Assembly (NCBI GenBank): GCA_965279135.1
Contig: OZ257133.1
Location: forward strand, 806,001-870,000
Source of the DNA: Croceimicrobium sp965279135
GTDB taxonomy: Bacteria > Bacteroidota > Bacteroidia > Flavobacteriales > Schleiferiaceae
DNA length: 64,000 nt
Direction of reading: 5' to 3'
Below, in pieces: positions 34,517-45,481 of this stretch (position 1 is the stretch's first letter; the number at the start of each line of letters is the position of its first letter). The notes under the pieces are model-generated. The model was not told the DNA's origin. It did not search any database and saw nothing but the letters and a program-made list of their open reading frames with translations. The position numbers were made by a program, and so were the translations under genes.

Positions 34517-37500
34517 ATGAAAAATTTCTTGTTCCGCTTAGCGCTATTGCTGATTTTCAGTTTGCATTCCTTAAGCATTTTAGCTCAAGCCTGCAATGGT
34601 GTGCAGGCTGATATTATTACCAATGGGACTTCAACCTTAGACACCACTTACTTCATATCTGGTGATTCTGTTCATCTTTCGGTGAGCCCACAAGCTGGAG
34701 TCAATTACAATTGGTTCAAACCAGTTACTCCAAATTGGACCTATTTAGGCGGAGGAGGACTCTCCTCTGCAGGGACCTATTATACTGACATGGCTATTGC
34801 TCTCGACGGTACCCGCTACATCGCCTTTCAAGATGGTCTAAATAGCAACAAGGCGACCGTTATGAAGCACAATGGAACTGCCTGGGTGGTTTTAGGAAGT
34901 GCTGGTTTCTCTGCCGGTAGGGTAGATTATGTGAGCCTCGCCATTCACCCTGATGGCACTCCCTATGTAGCTTATAAGGATGCTGCCAATTCTGATCGGG
35001 CAACGGTAATGAAATACGATGGCAGCTCCTGGATAAATGTGGGTAGTGCTGGATTTACTGTAGGAACAGCAAATTACACCGACTTAGCCATTACCCCCAA
35101 TGGTACCCCTTATGTGGCCTTTTCCGATGGGGCAAATACCAATAGGTTAACCATGATGTACTATGATGGTTCCAATTGGGCCTTTGCCGGTTCTGCTGGG
35201 ATAACAGTTGGTCCGATCGTACAGCCAAGTATAATTGCCGGTTCAGATGGAAAGCTTTATACCGCTTTTAGAGACGATGGAAATTCGGGCAAGCTTTCCG
35301 TGTTTAGTTATACACCCGATTTCGGTGGATCATGGACAGTGCTGGGGCTTCCGAGCGGTATAACTACAAGCGCGATTTATTTTCCCAGTATTGCGCTCAC
35401 TTCCGCCAACGTTCCTTACGTTGCTTTTTCCGATCAAACCAATTCGTATAAAGCCTCGGTAGTCTACTACAACAGTGGGAATAACAATTGGCTAAGCCTT
35501 GGAAGCCCGGGTTTTTCATCGGGAGTTGCGGAACATATTAGCATGGCATTTGATCCTGATGATACTCCGTATTTGGCCTACACCGATGCCGCTAATTCTC
35601 ATAAGGCCACCACCATGTATTTTGATGGTAGTGCCTGGCAGGCATTAGGGGCAGCAAGTTTTACAAGCAACCAGGCGGCTACGACCAACCTGGCTATTGC
35701 CGAAGATGGTACCCCCTATATCGCATTTGCAGATTTGGCGCATTCAAACAAGGTGTCTGTAATGCACTATAAAACTAAGGAGCCGGTAGCGCTAAATACT
35801 TCCGGTATATATGTATCTGATACCGGACAGTATTTAGTTTGGGCCATGGATGCTTCTACCTGCGCAGCTTTTGATACGGTTTACGTTGATACTCTGGCCA
35901 ATGGAGTTTCCCTCGCCCTTTCCGGAGATTCGGCCGTTTGCTTCGGACACCTAGGATCCATTAGTTCCCAAACGAGTCATGGTTTGGAGCCTTATAGTTA
36001 CAGTTGGAGTCATGGCGGTGCTGCAACTTCCATTTCCAATCTGGCCGCTGGTACTTACACCTTAACCGTTACCGATCTTCTTGGACATACCGATGTCGTT
36101 TCACATACCATCGCCTCTTATGCTGAAATCACTGCCAGCATCATCCAAGGGGATACTGCCTATTATGTTTTGGGAGACTCGGTTCAGCTCTCGGTAAATC
36201 CGCAAAGCGGGATAGTTTACGATTGGTATAAACCCGTTTCAGAAGCCTGGCACGATGTGGCTGACCCGGGTATCTCAGCCGGCCAAGCGGATTACACAAA
36301 TTTGGCTTTTAACTCCGGGGGTACACCTTATCTCGCCTATATGGATGTAGGCAATGGTTACAAGGCTACAGTAAAGAAATTTGATAATGGAAACTGGATT
36401 AACGTTGGCAATGCGGGTTTCTCCTCTGGTGCATCCGTCTATTTGAGTCTTGATATTGCGCCAAATGGTACTCCCTATGTAGCTTATAGGGATGGAGCAA
36501 ATTCCAATCATGCTTCGGTGATGTACTATAATGGTAGCACTTGGCAAGTCTTGGGGAATGCAGGATTTTCAGCTAGTCAGGCAATTTATACTGATATAGC
36601 TATTGCGCCTAATGGCACTCCCTATGTGGTCTATCAGGATGTGGCGAATGGCTATCGAGCCACAGTAATGTATTATGATGGTAGTGCTTGGCAAACTCTG
36701 GGGATTCCCGGTTTTTCGATCGGAGGAGCAAATATTCCGCGCATAGCTATCGCCTCTAATGGAACGCCCTATGTAGCGTATCAAGCAAATAGCTTTTCCC
36801 AAAAAGCTGCAGTTATGTACTACGACGGTAGCGCTTGGCAAATTTTAGGTACCAATGGATTTTCAACTGGAATAGCCAATGGCCTCGATATAGCACTTAG
36901 CTCAGATGGAAGCCCCTATGTGAGCTTTCAGGATGCAGCCAACTCTAGTAAGGCGACGGTTATGCATTATAATGGCAGTAGCTGGCAAAATGTTGGTAAC
37001 GCTGGTTTCTCGGCCGGTCAGGTTAATTATCCCAGTTTAGCTTTATCTGCTTCGGGTACTCCTTATTTGGCTTACCTGGATTTAGCCAATTCAGCTAAGG
37101 CTACTGCTATGTACTATGATGGTAGTAGCTGGCAAAATGTGGGCAATGTTGGTTTTTCTGCAGGGGGAGGCAGTTTTACCGACATTGCCATCACAGCTGA
37201 TGGTAATCCTTATGTAGCCTACGCTGATGCCAGTTCTGGTAATAAGGCTACCGTAATGCAGTATTCCGATAAAGACTTTGTAGTAAGGAATTCAGCCAGC
37301 ACCTATGTTTCAGATTCAGTAAAGTATGTGCTAAGGGCAAGGAATGCCTACGGTTGTGAGGTCTTTGATTCTATTACTATCAGGGCGGTATCCCATATTA
37401 CTGTTAATCTTTCCGGTAATTCTCAGATTTGTGTTGGAGAAACAGGTTTAATAAGCGCCACCGTAAGTGAGGGTAAAAGACCTTACACTTATCTGTGGAG

Positions 37501-40500
37501 TAATGGTGCTACTTCTGAAACTGTTTTCAATCTGCCCGCAGGTACCTATAGCTTTACCGCGACCGATGATCTGGGTTATAAGGATTCAGCAACATTTACA
37601 ATAAGCTCTTATCCTGATATCACCCCCAGCATTACGGGAGGAGATACGGCCTACTATATTAGTGGCGATTCTGTTCAGCTGTCGGTAAATGCCTTAAGCG
37701 GTGTTACTTACGATTGGTATAGGGTATTGCCCGAAAACTGGAGCGATTTAGGTAGCACTGGATTCTCAAGCGGGGAGGCAGATTATACCAGTTTGGCTTT
37801 GGCTTCAAACGGCACACCTTATGTGGCTTACATGGATATTGCCAATGGTTACAAAGCAACCGTAAAGAAATATGAAAATGGTAGCTGGTCTAATGTTGGC
37901 AACGCTTCCTTTTCCTCGGGAGTAGCTAATTACATCAATTTAGCTGTCGCGCCGAATGGCTCACCCTATGTAGCCTATCGGGATGGAGCGCGTTCAAATA
38001 ATGCTACAGTAATGTTCTTCAATGGGAGCGCCTGGCAAATCCTGGGTACGGCTGGTTTCTCTGCCGGACAGGCCATTTACACAGATATTGCTATTGCTCC
38101 CGATGGCAGTCCTTATGTAGTTTACCAGGATGTAGCGAATGGCTACCGGGCCACGGTAATGTATTTTGATGGAACCGATTGGCAAACCTTGGGTATAGCG
38201 GGCTTTTCTAATGGAGCGGCCAATAATCCCAGTATAGCCATCGCTCTCGATGGAACGCCTTATGTAGCTTATCAGGCTACGGGTAATTCTAGCAAAGCCT
38301 CGGTAATGTATTATGATGGGAGCGCCTGGCAAACCCTGGGAACCCATGGTTTTTCTGCCGGGGCCGCTAATGCAATCAGTTTAGCACTGGCTTCTGATGG
38401 AACTCCTTATGTAAGTTATCAGGATGCTGCTAATGCTAGTAAAGCAACGGTGATGCACTATACCGGTGGCAGCTGGCAAGCGGTGGGCAGCGCTGGTTTT
38501 TCTGCCGGATCGGTTAATTATCCCAGCATCGCTCTGAGCCCTAATAGTACTCCCTATGTCGTATATAAGGACTTGGTGAGTAATGATCTCAACGCAACGG
38601 TAAAGTATTTTGATGGAAGTGCCTGGCGAAATGCCGGAAATGCAAGCTTTTCTTCATCAACCGCTGACTTTACCAGTATTGCTATTGCCAAAGACGGGAC
38701 CCCTTACGTAGTCTATTCAGACCATGCTTTACTTCAGAAAGCGACGGTGATGTATTTGAAAAGCAAAGAATTGGTTTATGAGGATACTTCGGCTGTCTAT
38801 GTATCGGATACAGGTAACTACATTGCAGAAGCCTCAAATGCCGGATTTTGCTGGGCTGCAGATACCATTTATGTGGATAGCCTTCAAGCTTCTGTGTCGG
38901 TAAACTTATTTGCTGATACCACAATTTGCTTTGGGGAAAAGGGTGCTATAAACTCCTTAGTTCGCTTTGGTCTTAAGCCTTACAGCTATAGTTGGAGTAA
39001 TGGCAGTAGCACTGAAAGAATATCAAACCTAAATCATGGAGCTTATACACTTACGGTTACAGACGCTTTGGGTCATGTTGATTCTGCATCGCTTAGCATT
39101 AGCGCTTTCTCGAACAGCACGCCCATAATCGCTCAAGGAGATACGGCTTATTATATCAGCGGAGATTCGGTTCAGCTTTCGGCAAGTTACCAGGCGGGAT
39201 TGAGCCGTAAATGGTATAAGTCAATTGCAACCGATTGGCTTCTATTAGGTAATCAAGCTATTTCTACGGGACAGGCTTATGTATCAAGTGTGATTACCGC
39301 TCTTGATGGAACTCTCTATGTTGCTTATTTGGATGTATCTGCTGCATCAAAAGCAACGGTGAAATACCACAATGGGATTTCCTGGCAGACATTAGGAACT
39401 GCAGGTTTTTCGGCCGGCTTAGCGAGTAATATTAGCCTTGCTCTAGGTCCTGATGGAACTCTATACGCAGGCTATGGAGACGGAGCGAATTCTCAAAAGG
39501 CTACCGTAATGTATTTTGATGGTAGCACTTGGCAAACTTTGGGAACGGCTGGATTTTCAGCTAACGCTGTGAGTAATACTAGTCTTGCGATAGGCGCCGA
39601 TGGAACAGCCTATATTGGTTTTAGAGACAATGCTTCTGGTTTTAGATCGACTGTGATGTATTATGATGGAAGTGTCTGGCAAGCCCTGGGGGAAGCTGGC
39701 TTTTCCAATGGCCCCGCGGATCATACCAACTTGATTATTTCAAACAACAATACACCTTACCTCGCCTATTTCGATGGAGGTTCCGGTTTGATCACAGTGA
39801 GCTATTATAATGGTAGCCTCTGGCAAAGATTAGGGGGCAATGGAATTGCGGTTTCATCGGTAGGCAGAATCAGTTTAGATCTTAGCTCAGAGGGTACCCC
39901 TTATGTAGCCTACACGGATGGAGGAAATAGCAACACCGTAAATGTGAGGTACTACAATGGCAGTAACTGGCAAGCCCTTGGGGTTTCTGTAATCTCCGCT
40001 GGTTCCGCCAACTACCCAAGTATCAAACTTAATTCGGATGACCTTCCTTATGTTGCTTACAGGGACGATGCAAATTCCCAGAAAGCCAGTCTGCGTTACT
40101 ATGATGGCAGCAACTGGCAGACCCTGGGCAGTACCGGTTTTTCCTCCGGATCAGTAAGCCATACCAATCTGGCTATTGGCCCCGATGGAACACCTTATGT
40201 CGCTTATACCGATGTAGGAAATTCTACTAAGGCTACGGTTTTGCAGTTTACCGGTAAGGAGTTAATTGCATCTGATACTTCTTCAATTTTTACTTCTGAT
40301 ACGGGCACTTATATCCTAGAATACAGAAATTCGGGTAACTGTTTCGCTTATGATAGTATATACGTAGATAGCGTAGCCACTCGGGTTTCAATGAGCCTTT
40401 GGGGGGATTCCATTCTCTGTGCCGGAGAATCAAATGCCTTTATAAAATCTATAGTTAATAACGGTTTAGCTCCTTATGCTTACGAGTGGAGTAATGGTCA

Positions 40501-43500
40501 AACCACCGCCGATGTGGCAAACCTCGCAGCGGCTACTTACACCCTTGTTGTTACTGATGCGGCTGGTTTTAAGGATTCTGCTGATTTTACCGTAACCGAC
40601 TACTCCTTTAATTCGATGAATATTCTACAAGGGGATACTACTTACTATATTAGTGGAGATTCTATTCAGCTAACGGTAAATGCTCAGAGTGGGATAACTT
40701 ATGATTGGTTTAAGCCTTTAAGTGAGGACTGGTATTCACTTGCACCCACAGAAATTTCATCTGATGTAGCACAATACTTAAGTCTGGAGCTGGCTCCTAA
40801 TGGCAACCCTTACCTGGCTTACCGCGACTGGGCCAGTTCTAGTAAGGCCACTGTAAAGTATCATGACGGTCAGAACTGGCTTACTCTTGGCAATGCGGGC
40901 CTTTCTGCGGGAATCGTAAGTTTTTGCGATTTGGAATTTGGGCCCAATGGCACTCCATATCTGGCTTATAAGGATAATGGGAACTCCGGAAAAGCTACTA
41001 CAATGCAATACAATGGCAGCAGCTGGCAATCTTTGGGAAATGCCGGTTTTTCGGAGGGTGCTATTCAATACATGAGCATGGCGGTAGCGGCGGATGGAAC
41101 CCCTTTTGTGGCCTATAGAGACGATGCGAATTCCAGCAAAGCTACAGTGATGTATTACGATGGCACCAACTGGAAGAATCTTGGTACTAAGGGCTTTTCA
41201 GCGGGTTCATCGAATTATATCAGTTTGGATATTGGTCCTACGGGGACACCATATGTGGCCTATCAGGACATTGGAAACTCGAGCGAAGCGACTGTAATGT
41301 ATTATACCGATAGCTCCTGGCAGGTTTTGGGCACCGCAGGTTTTTCTTCTGGATTAGCGAGTTATACCTCTTTGGCCGTATCTCCTGAAAATATTCCATA
41401 TGTGGCCTTCCAAGACCAAAGTAACTCGGATAAGATTACCGTCATGTCCTACCTCAATGGCGCATGGCAGACTGTGGGCACAGCAGGTTTTTCGAGCGGT
41501 ACAGCTAGTTTTGTTCGATTGTTTATATCTGCCGATGGCACTCCTTATGTAGCTTATCTGGAACAGGATAATGCTTCCATGGCGGCAGTTAAATATTATG
41601 ATGGGAGTAGCTGGCAAAGCTTGGGTAATACCAGTTTTTCAAATGGAGGTGCCAGTCATCCAAGCTTTACGATTGCCACTGACGGAACAGCTTATTTAGC
41701 CTATGGCGATAACGCCAATAGTTCTAAAGCCACCTTAAGGACATTCACGAATAAGACCTGGTTAGCTAAAGACACCTCTGCAATCTACGTTTCCGATACT
41801 GGGGTTTACGCGGTTCAGGCAACCAATGCTGGTGACTGTAGGGCTTATGACAGTATCTATGTAGATAGTGTAGCCGGTCCTATTGAAGTGATTATTAGTG
41901 GAGATTCAGTGCTGTGTTTTGGAACAACCAATGTTACTTTAAATTCCAGGGTAACCAATGCTATAGCACCAATTAGTCTTTTATGGAATACGGGTGCAAC
42001 TACAGAATCTATCACCATTCAATCCGGTGGCACCTATAGTTTGGTTGTTACAGATGCCCGTGGCGAGACCGATTCAACTTCTATTACCGTAACATCTTAC
42101 CCAAATATGGCGGCAGCCATTTTGCAAGGGGATACAGCTTATTACCGAAGTGGGGATTCAGTTCAACTAGCAGTTAACCCTCAAAATGGGGTAAGCTATG
42201 ATTGGTACAAATCGGTTCCGGAATCCTGGTACATCTTAGGTAAAGGTGGTTTTTCGTTTGGTAATGCAGCTGTCAGTACCTTGGCTATCGCCCCGGATGG
42301 AACACGATATGTAGCTTATCAGGATTGGAGCTATTCGGCAAAAGCAACGGTAGTGTACTTTGATGGAAGTGCCTGGCAAACCTTAGGTAATCCAGGTTTT
42401 TCATCTGATGCGGTTACTCAGATTAGTGTGGTAATTGCCCCAAATGGTACTCCTTACGTGGCTTACAGAGATATAGGTAACTCCAACAAAGCTACTGTGA
42501 TGTATTATAACGGGAGTACCTGGCAAATTTTGGGTAATGCTGGTTTTTCTAGCGGAAGTGTCTTTAAAATAAGCTTAGCGTTTGAATCAAATGGTACCCC
42601 CTACGTGAGCTTTCAGGACGGTGCTAACTCTGATAAAGCAACCGTTATGTATTATGATGGTTCTAGATGGCAAACTTTAGGAAATGCAGGCTTTTCATCA
42701 GGTCAGGCTATACATCCAAGTTTGGCCATTGCCTCCGATGGTACCAAGTATATTGCATTTGGAGGAGCCCCGAGTGGTAAGGCGGTTGTGATGTATTACA
42801 ATGGAAGCACTTGGCAAAATTTGGGAAATACCGAATTTTCTGACGCTATCGCCTACGACAATAAATTGGCGATAAACAGTCAAGGGGTAGTCTATTTAGC
42901 CTATCGAGATGTTTTTAATAGCCACAAAGCCACCGTAAAATATTATGATGGCAGCAGCTGGCAGACTTTAGGTACAGCAGGTTTTTCTCCGGGACAAGCC
43001 AGCTACATTAGCTTCGCTATATCTGCAGATGGTACGCCCTATGTGGCATTTCAGGATCGAGCGAATTCTGACAAGGCCAGCCTAATGAGATACCAAGGTG
43101 GTAACTGGCAAAATGTTGGTGTACCCGGTTTCTCCCCAGGTACGGCGGAATTTACTAGTCTGGCCATTGCAGAAAATGGTATTCTTCACCTTGCATTTCT
43201 TGATGGTGCAAACTCTAACAGGCCAACGGTAATGAATTTTATCGATAAAGAATGGCTAGCCAGGGCTTCAGCTTCAATTTATGTTTCTGATTCGGGAGAT
43301 TACGCTGTTCAGGCTACTAATGCCGGGAACTGTACAGCTACTGATATGGCCTATGTAGGCTTAGATAGCAATGCTCATTATAACATTGTGATATCAGAAA
43401 TCATGTACAATGCAGGTAGGGGAAATGATGAATGGATAGAACTCTATGTTAATCAAAGCTCTGCTGCCAACCTCACTAACTACACGGTCAAGGTTAATGA

Positions 43501-45457
43501 CACCAAAGTATTCACTTTCCCCGCGAACAGCAATGAAGCCTCTGGTAATTATGTGAGTCTGGCCCTGGGAAGTGATGGAGATGGAAGCTTCAACAACCTA
43601 AATCCATTCACGCCAGATTACAATAGTTTAGGTGTGAGCAACAGTAATGTTGCCGCAACTACAAACAGCAATCGAATACCGGATTCTACAGCCACCATTA
43701 CCTTAACCAACGGCAGTGGAGGCATTATCGACCAGGTGGTTTACAATAAAGGTCATGTTTCATTTACAAACGGCTTTGGTCCTTCTATTGAAATAGTAGA
43801 TACGGCTAGCGATAATTCCAGTACTACTTCAAATTGGCGAAATTCAGTGAATGGTGGTTCGCCAGGTGGTAGCCCAATAACCTACCACTATAACAATGGT
43901 GTTTGGACTCCTTCTAATCCCTTGCAGGGCGGGATAAACGCTTTTGATAATATTGAGATTAGCTCCGGCTTGCTCAATATTAGCTCCAACCTCCAGGTAG
44001 GTAATATCACCTTGGCCCCTAAAACCCTTCTTCATGTCAATGACGGTGTAGTACTTAATGCATTAGGAAATGTTTTATTAAATGCCGATGCAAGCGGTTA
44101 TGCCCAATTAAAAGGAGATGTTAGGGTAATTGGAGATGGATTGTATGGACAATTCGAAATAGAAGCATTTCTAAGTGCCAGTCGCACCGATACCTCTTAT
44201 TGGTTCAATATTGCTTCGCCAATGGTAGGAGGCACTATTGCCGACTTATCCGTATCCGATGGCAGTATCATAACTCCTTCGACCGGCAATGCGAATCAGG
44301 TCAATATCTACTATTATAATCCGGATGTTCAGAACCCGAACACCCTTCAGGGCAGTTGGACAGCTGTACCGGACAGCAATTTCAGTACTGATAATCGAGG
44401 CTTCTCCTTGTATTTAGGGGCACCCTGGTTTGGCACTTTACCCATTACCCTTACGGCTAAGGGCGATTCTATTGCCAACGGTAATAAGGATTTGGTCTTG
44501 AGCCCGGCAAATGGAGGCTGGAATTTCATTGCCAATCCCTATCCCAGTGTTTTGGATTGGAACAGTTTCTTTGACCTTGAGTCACCTCAGAATCTATCCC
44601 CAGCTTACTGGGTAGCTAAAGAGGGAACCTTTAGGAGCTTTGATGCTGATATGAACGATTCTGTGAACCTGGGAACCTCGGGACTGGCTCCTTTGCAGGC
44701 TCTATTTGTAGAAGCTAGTGCTAATCAAACCTTGAGTTTCAAGAACAATCATCGGAACATTAACAAAAAGCCAGTAAGGCATAAATCCAACACGAATTCC
44801 GGATTCATTCGCTTAAAGGCAAGTGCGACGGGAGGAGGCAGTGATGAAACTGTAATTGGTTTTGGATCTACTTATACCGATGGTTTCGATCTGAATCTAG
44901 ATGGACTTAAACGGTTCAACTATGAGGATCGAGTGCCTAATCTTTATACAACCGATAGCTTAGATAACTCCTTCACCTATAATAAACTTAACAACAGGTT
45001 TAGCTCAAAAGTGATCCCGATGTCACTAGAAAGTGATTTACACGGGCAATATGAAATTAGCATTGCTAATGATCAACTACCCAGTTCCTGGACGGTTGAG
45101 CTAAAGGATTTGGAATCACAGAATACCGTAGACCTTAGGAAGGCACCCTATCTGTTCACCCACTATTCCTCAGATTTTAAAGAGCGCTTTGAGGTTTTAA
45201 TAAACACCAATCCCCTTGGGTTTAATGAAGTGAAATCCAATGATTTCCAAGTCTTTGTAGAGGACAATATGCTTGTTGTAGAGAGCGATGTTCACAATGC
45301 TGAAGTGCAGGTCATAAACCTTAATGGACAGTTGGTCCGAGAGACTGAATTAAATGGAAACACTCGTATAAACCTTAGCGGACTTTCCCGAGCAGTATAC
45401 CTGATAAGAATAAACAAGGAGAACATTACGCTCCATACCCAGAAAGTCTTCAAGTGA
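34517..45457 (+). CDS. Giant secreted protein: six seven-bladed propeller super-repeats, LTD-like domain, T9SS sorting tail
   Basis: A 3646-residue protein with a signal peptide (LALLLIFSLHSLSILAQ). Six super-repeats begin near residues 30, 537, 1034, 1533, 2033 and 2530. Each starts with a GDTAYYISGDSVQLSV strand pair and then has seven ~48-residue blades of the form SLAIAPDGTPYVAY.D.ANS.KATVMYYDGS.WQ.LG.AGFS.G.A (42 in total). The first five end in a domain with paired cysteines (NAG.C.AYDSIYVDS, LCFG) and an SprB-like GTYTLTVTDA.G..DS module; the sixth lacks the SprB-like part. Residues ~2955-3105 resemble a lamin-tail domain (ISEIMYNAGRGNDEWIELYV). The last ~70 residues (VQVINLNGQLVRETEL...VFK) are a type A T9SS sorting domain. 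It is probably surface-attached or released, with roles such as adhesion; that is inference. Confidence 0.9.
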   Translation: MKNFLFRLALLLIFSLHSLSILAQACNGVQADIITNGTSTLDTTYFISGDSVHLSVSPQAGVNYNWFKPVTPNWTYLGGGGLSSAGTYYTDMAIALDGTRYIAFQDGLNSNKATVMKHNGTAWVVLGSAGFSAGRVDYVSLAIHPDGTPYVAYKDAANSDRATVMKYDGSSWINVGSAGFTVGTANYTDLAITPNGTPYVAFSDGANTNRLTMMYYDGSNWAFAGSAGITVGPIVQPSIIAGSDGKLYTAFRDDGNSGKLSVFSYTPDFGGSWTVLGLPSGITTSAIYFPSIALTSANVPYVAFSDQTNSYKASVVYYNSGNNNWLSLGSPGFSSGVAEHISMAFDPDDTPYLAYTDAANSHKATTMYFDGSAWQALGAASFTSNQAATTNLAIAEDGTPYIAFADLAHSNKVSVMHYKTKEPVALNTSGIYVSDTGQYLVWAMDASTCAAFDTVYVDTLANGVSLALSGDSAVCFGHLGSISSQTSHGLEPYSYSWSHGGAATSISNLAAGTYTLTVTDLLGHTDVVSHTIASYAEITASIIQGDTAYYVLGDSVQLSVNPQSGIVYDWYKPVSEAWHDVADPGISAGQADYTNLAFNSGGTPYLAYMDVGNGYKATVKKFDNGNWINVGNAGFSSGASVYLSLDIAPNGTPYVAYRDGANSNHASVMYYNGSTWQVLGNAGFSASQAIYTDIAIAPNGTPYVVYQDVANGYRATVMYYDGSAWQTLGIPGFSIGGANIPRIAIASNGTPYVAYQANSFSQKAAVMYYDGSAWQILGTNGFSTGIANGLDIALSSDGSPYVSFQDAANSSKATVMHYNGSSWQNVGNAGFSAGQVNYPSLALSASGTPYLAYLDLANSAKATAMYYDGSSWQNVGNVGFSAGGGSFTDIAITADGNPYVAYADASSGNKATVMQYSDKDFVVRNSASTYVSDSVKYVLRARNAYGCEVFDSITIRAVSHITVNLSGNSQICVGETGLISATVSEGKRPYTYLWSNGATSETVFNLPAGTYSFTATDDLGYKDSATFTISSYPDITPSITGGDTAYYISGDSVQLSVNALSGVTYDWYRVLPENWSDLGSTGFSSGEADYTSLALASNGTPYVAYMDIANGYKATVKKYENGSWSNVGNASFSSGVANYINLAVAPNGSPYVAYRDGARSNNATVMFFNGSAWQILGTAGFSAGQAIYTDIAIAPDGSPYVVYQDVANGYRATVMYFDGTDWQTLGIAGFSNGAANNPSIAIALDGTPYVAYQATGNSSKASVMYYDGSAWQTLGTHGFSAGAANAISLALASDGTPYVSYQDAANASKATVMHYTGGSWQAVGSAGFSAGSVNYPSIALSPNSTPYVVYKDLVSNDLNATVKYFDGSAWRNAGNASFSSSTADFTSIAIAKDGTPYVVYSDHALLQKATVMYLKSKELVYEDTSAVYVSDTGNYIAEASNAGFCWAADTIYVDSLQASVSVNLFADTTICFGEKGAINSLVRFGLKPYSYSWSNGSSTERISNLNHGAYTLTVTDALGHVDSASLSISAFSNSTPIIAQGDTAYYISGDSVQLSASYQAGLSRKWYKSIATDWLLLGNQAISTGQAYVSSVITALDGTLYVAYLDVSAASKATVKYHNGISWQTLGTAGFSAGLASNISLALGPDGTLYAGYGDGANSQKATVMYFDGSTWQTLGTAGFSANAVSNTSLAIGADGTAYIGFRDNASGFRSTVMYYDGSVWQALGEAGFSNGPADHTNLIISNNNTPYLAYFDGGSGLITVSYYNGSLWQRLGGNGIAVSSVGRISLDLSSEGTPYVAYTDGGNSNTVNVRYYNGSNWQALGVSVISAGSANYPSIKLNSDDLPYVAYRDDANSQKASLRYYDGSNWQTLGSTGFSSGSVSHTNLAIGPDGTPYVAYTDVGNSTKATVLQFTGKELIASDTSSIFTSDTGTYILEYRNSGNCFAYDSIYVDSVATRVSMSLWGDSILCAGESNAFIKSIVNNGLAPYAYEWSNGQTTADVANLAAATYTLVVTDAAGFKDSADFTVTDYSFNSMNILQGDTTYYISGDSIQLTVNAQSGITYDWFKPLSEDWYSLAPTEISSDVAQYLSLELAPNGNPYLAYRDWASSSKATVKYHDGQNWLTLGNAGLSAGIVSFCDLEFGPNGTPYLAYKDNGNSGKATTMQYNGSSWQSLGNAGFSEGAIQYMSMAVAADGTPFVAYRDDANSSKATVMYYDGTNWKNLGTKGFSAGSSNYISLDIGPTGTPYVAYQDIGNSSEATVMYYTDSSWQVLGTAGFSSGLASYTSLAVSPENIPYVAFQDQSNSDKITVMSYLNGAWQTVGTAGFSSGTASFVRLFISADGTPYVAYLEQDNASMAAVKYYDGSSWQSLGNTSFSNGGASHPSFTIATDGTAYLAYGDNANSSKATLRTFTNKTWLAKDTSAIYVSDTGVYAVQATNAGDCRAYDSIYVDSVAGPIEVIISGDSVLCFGTTNVTLNSRVTNAIAPISLLWNTGATTESITIQSGGTYSLVVTDARGETDSTSITVTSYPNMAAAILQGDTAYYRSGDSVQLAVNPQNGVSYDWYKSVPESWYILGKGGFSFGNAAVSTLAIAPDGTRYVAYQDWSYSAKATVVYFDGSAWQTLGNPGFSSDAVTQISVVIAPNGTPYVAYRDIGNSNKATVMYYNGSTWQILGNAGFSSGSVFKISLAFESNGTPYVSFQDGANSDKATVMYYDGSRWQTLGNAGFSSGQAIHPSLAIASDGTKYIAFGGAPSGKAVVMYYNGSTWQNLGNTEFSDAIAYDNKLAINSQGVVYLAYRDVFNSHKATVKYYDGSSWQTLGTAGFSPGQASYISFAISADGTPYVAFQDRANSDKASLMRYQGGNWQNVGVPGFSPGTAEFTSLAIAENGILHLAFLDGANSNRPTVMNFIDKEWLARASASIYVSDSGDYAVQATNAGNCTATDMAYVGLDSNAHYNIVISEIMYNAGRGNDEWIELYVNQSSAANLTNYTVKVNDTKVFTFPANSNEASGNYVSLALGSDGDGSFNNLNPFTPDYNSLGVSNSNVAATTNSNRIPDSTATITLTNGSGGIIDQVVYNKGHVSFTNGFGPSIEIVDTASDNSSTTSNWRNSVNGGSPGGSPITYHYNNGVWTPSNPLQGGINAFDNIEISSGLLNISSNLQVGNITLAPKTLLHVNDGVVLNALGNVLLNADASGYAQLKGDVRVIGDGLYGQFEIEAFLSASRTDTSYWFNIASPMVGGTIADLSVSDGSIITPSTGNANQVNIYYYNPDVQNPNTLQGSWTAVPDSNFSTDNRGFSLYLGAPWFGTLPITLTAKGDSIANGNKDLVLSPANGGWNFIANPYPSVLDWNSFFDLESPQNLSPAYWVAKEGTFRSFDADMNDSVNLGTSGLAPLQALFVEASANQTLSFKNNHRNINKKPVRHKSNTNSGFIRLKASATGGGSDETVIGFGSTYTDGFDLNLDGLKRFNYEDRVPNLYTTDSLDNSFTYNKLNNRFSSKVIPMSLESDLHGQYEISIANDQLPSSWTVELKDLESQNTVDLRKAPYLFTHYSSDFKERFEVLINTNPLGFNEVKSNDFQVFVEDNMLVVESDVHNAEVQVINLNGQLVRETELNGNTRINLSGLSRAVYLIRINKENITLHTQKVFK
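34606..43370 (+). repeat. Six tandem ~1.5 kb super-repeats
   Basis: Repeat starts at about 34606, 36127, 37618, 39115, 40614 and 42105, spaced 1491 to 1521 bases. The sixth unit is about 1265 bases because it lacks the SprB-like part. All are in frame. Confidence 0.9.
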
Positions 45458-45481
45458 TTTAAACCTGAAAAAAATACAGCA

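Noticed and set aside
36275..43000. Several 60-117 codon minus-strand frames inside the giant gene
   Set aside because: They recur at matching positions in each super-repeat because the sense codons are repeated; they are shadows.
34606..43370. CRISPR-like regular repetition
   Set aside because: Repeats are coding, in frame, about 145 bases per blade and diverged; there are no identical short repeats with unique spacers.
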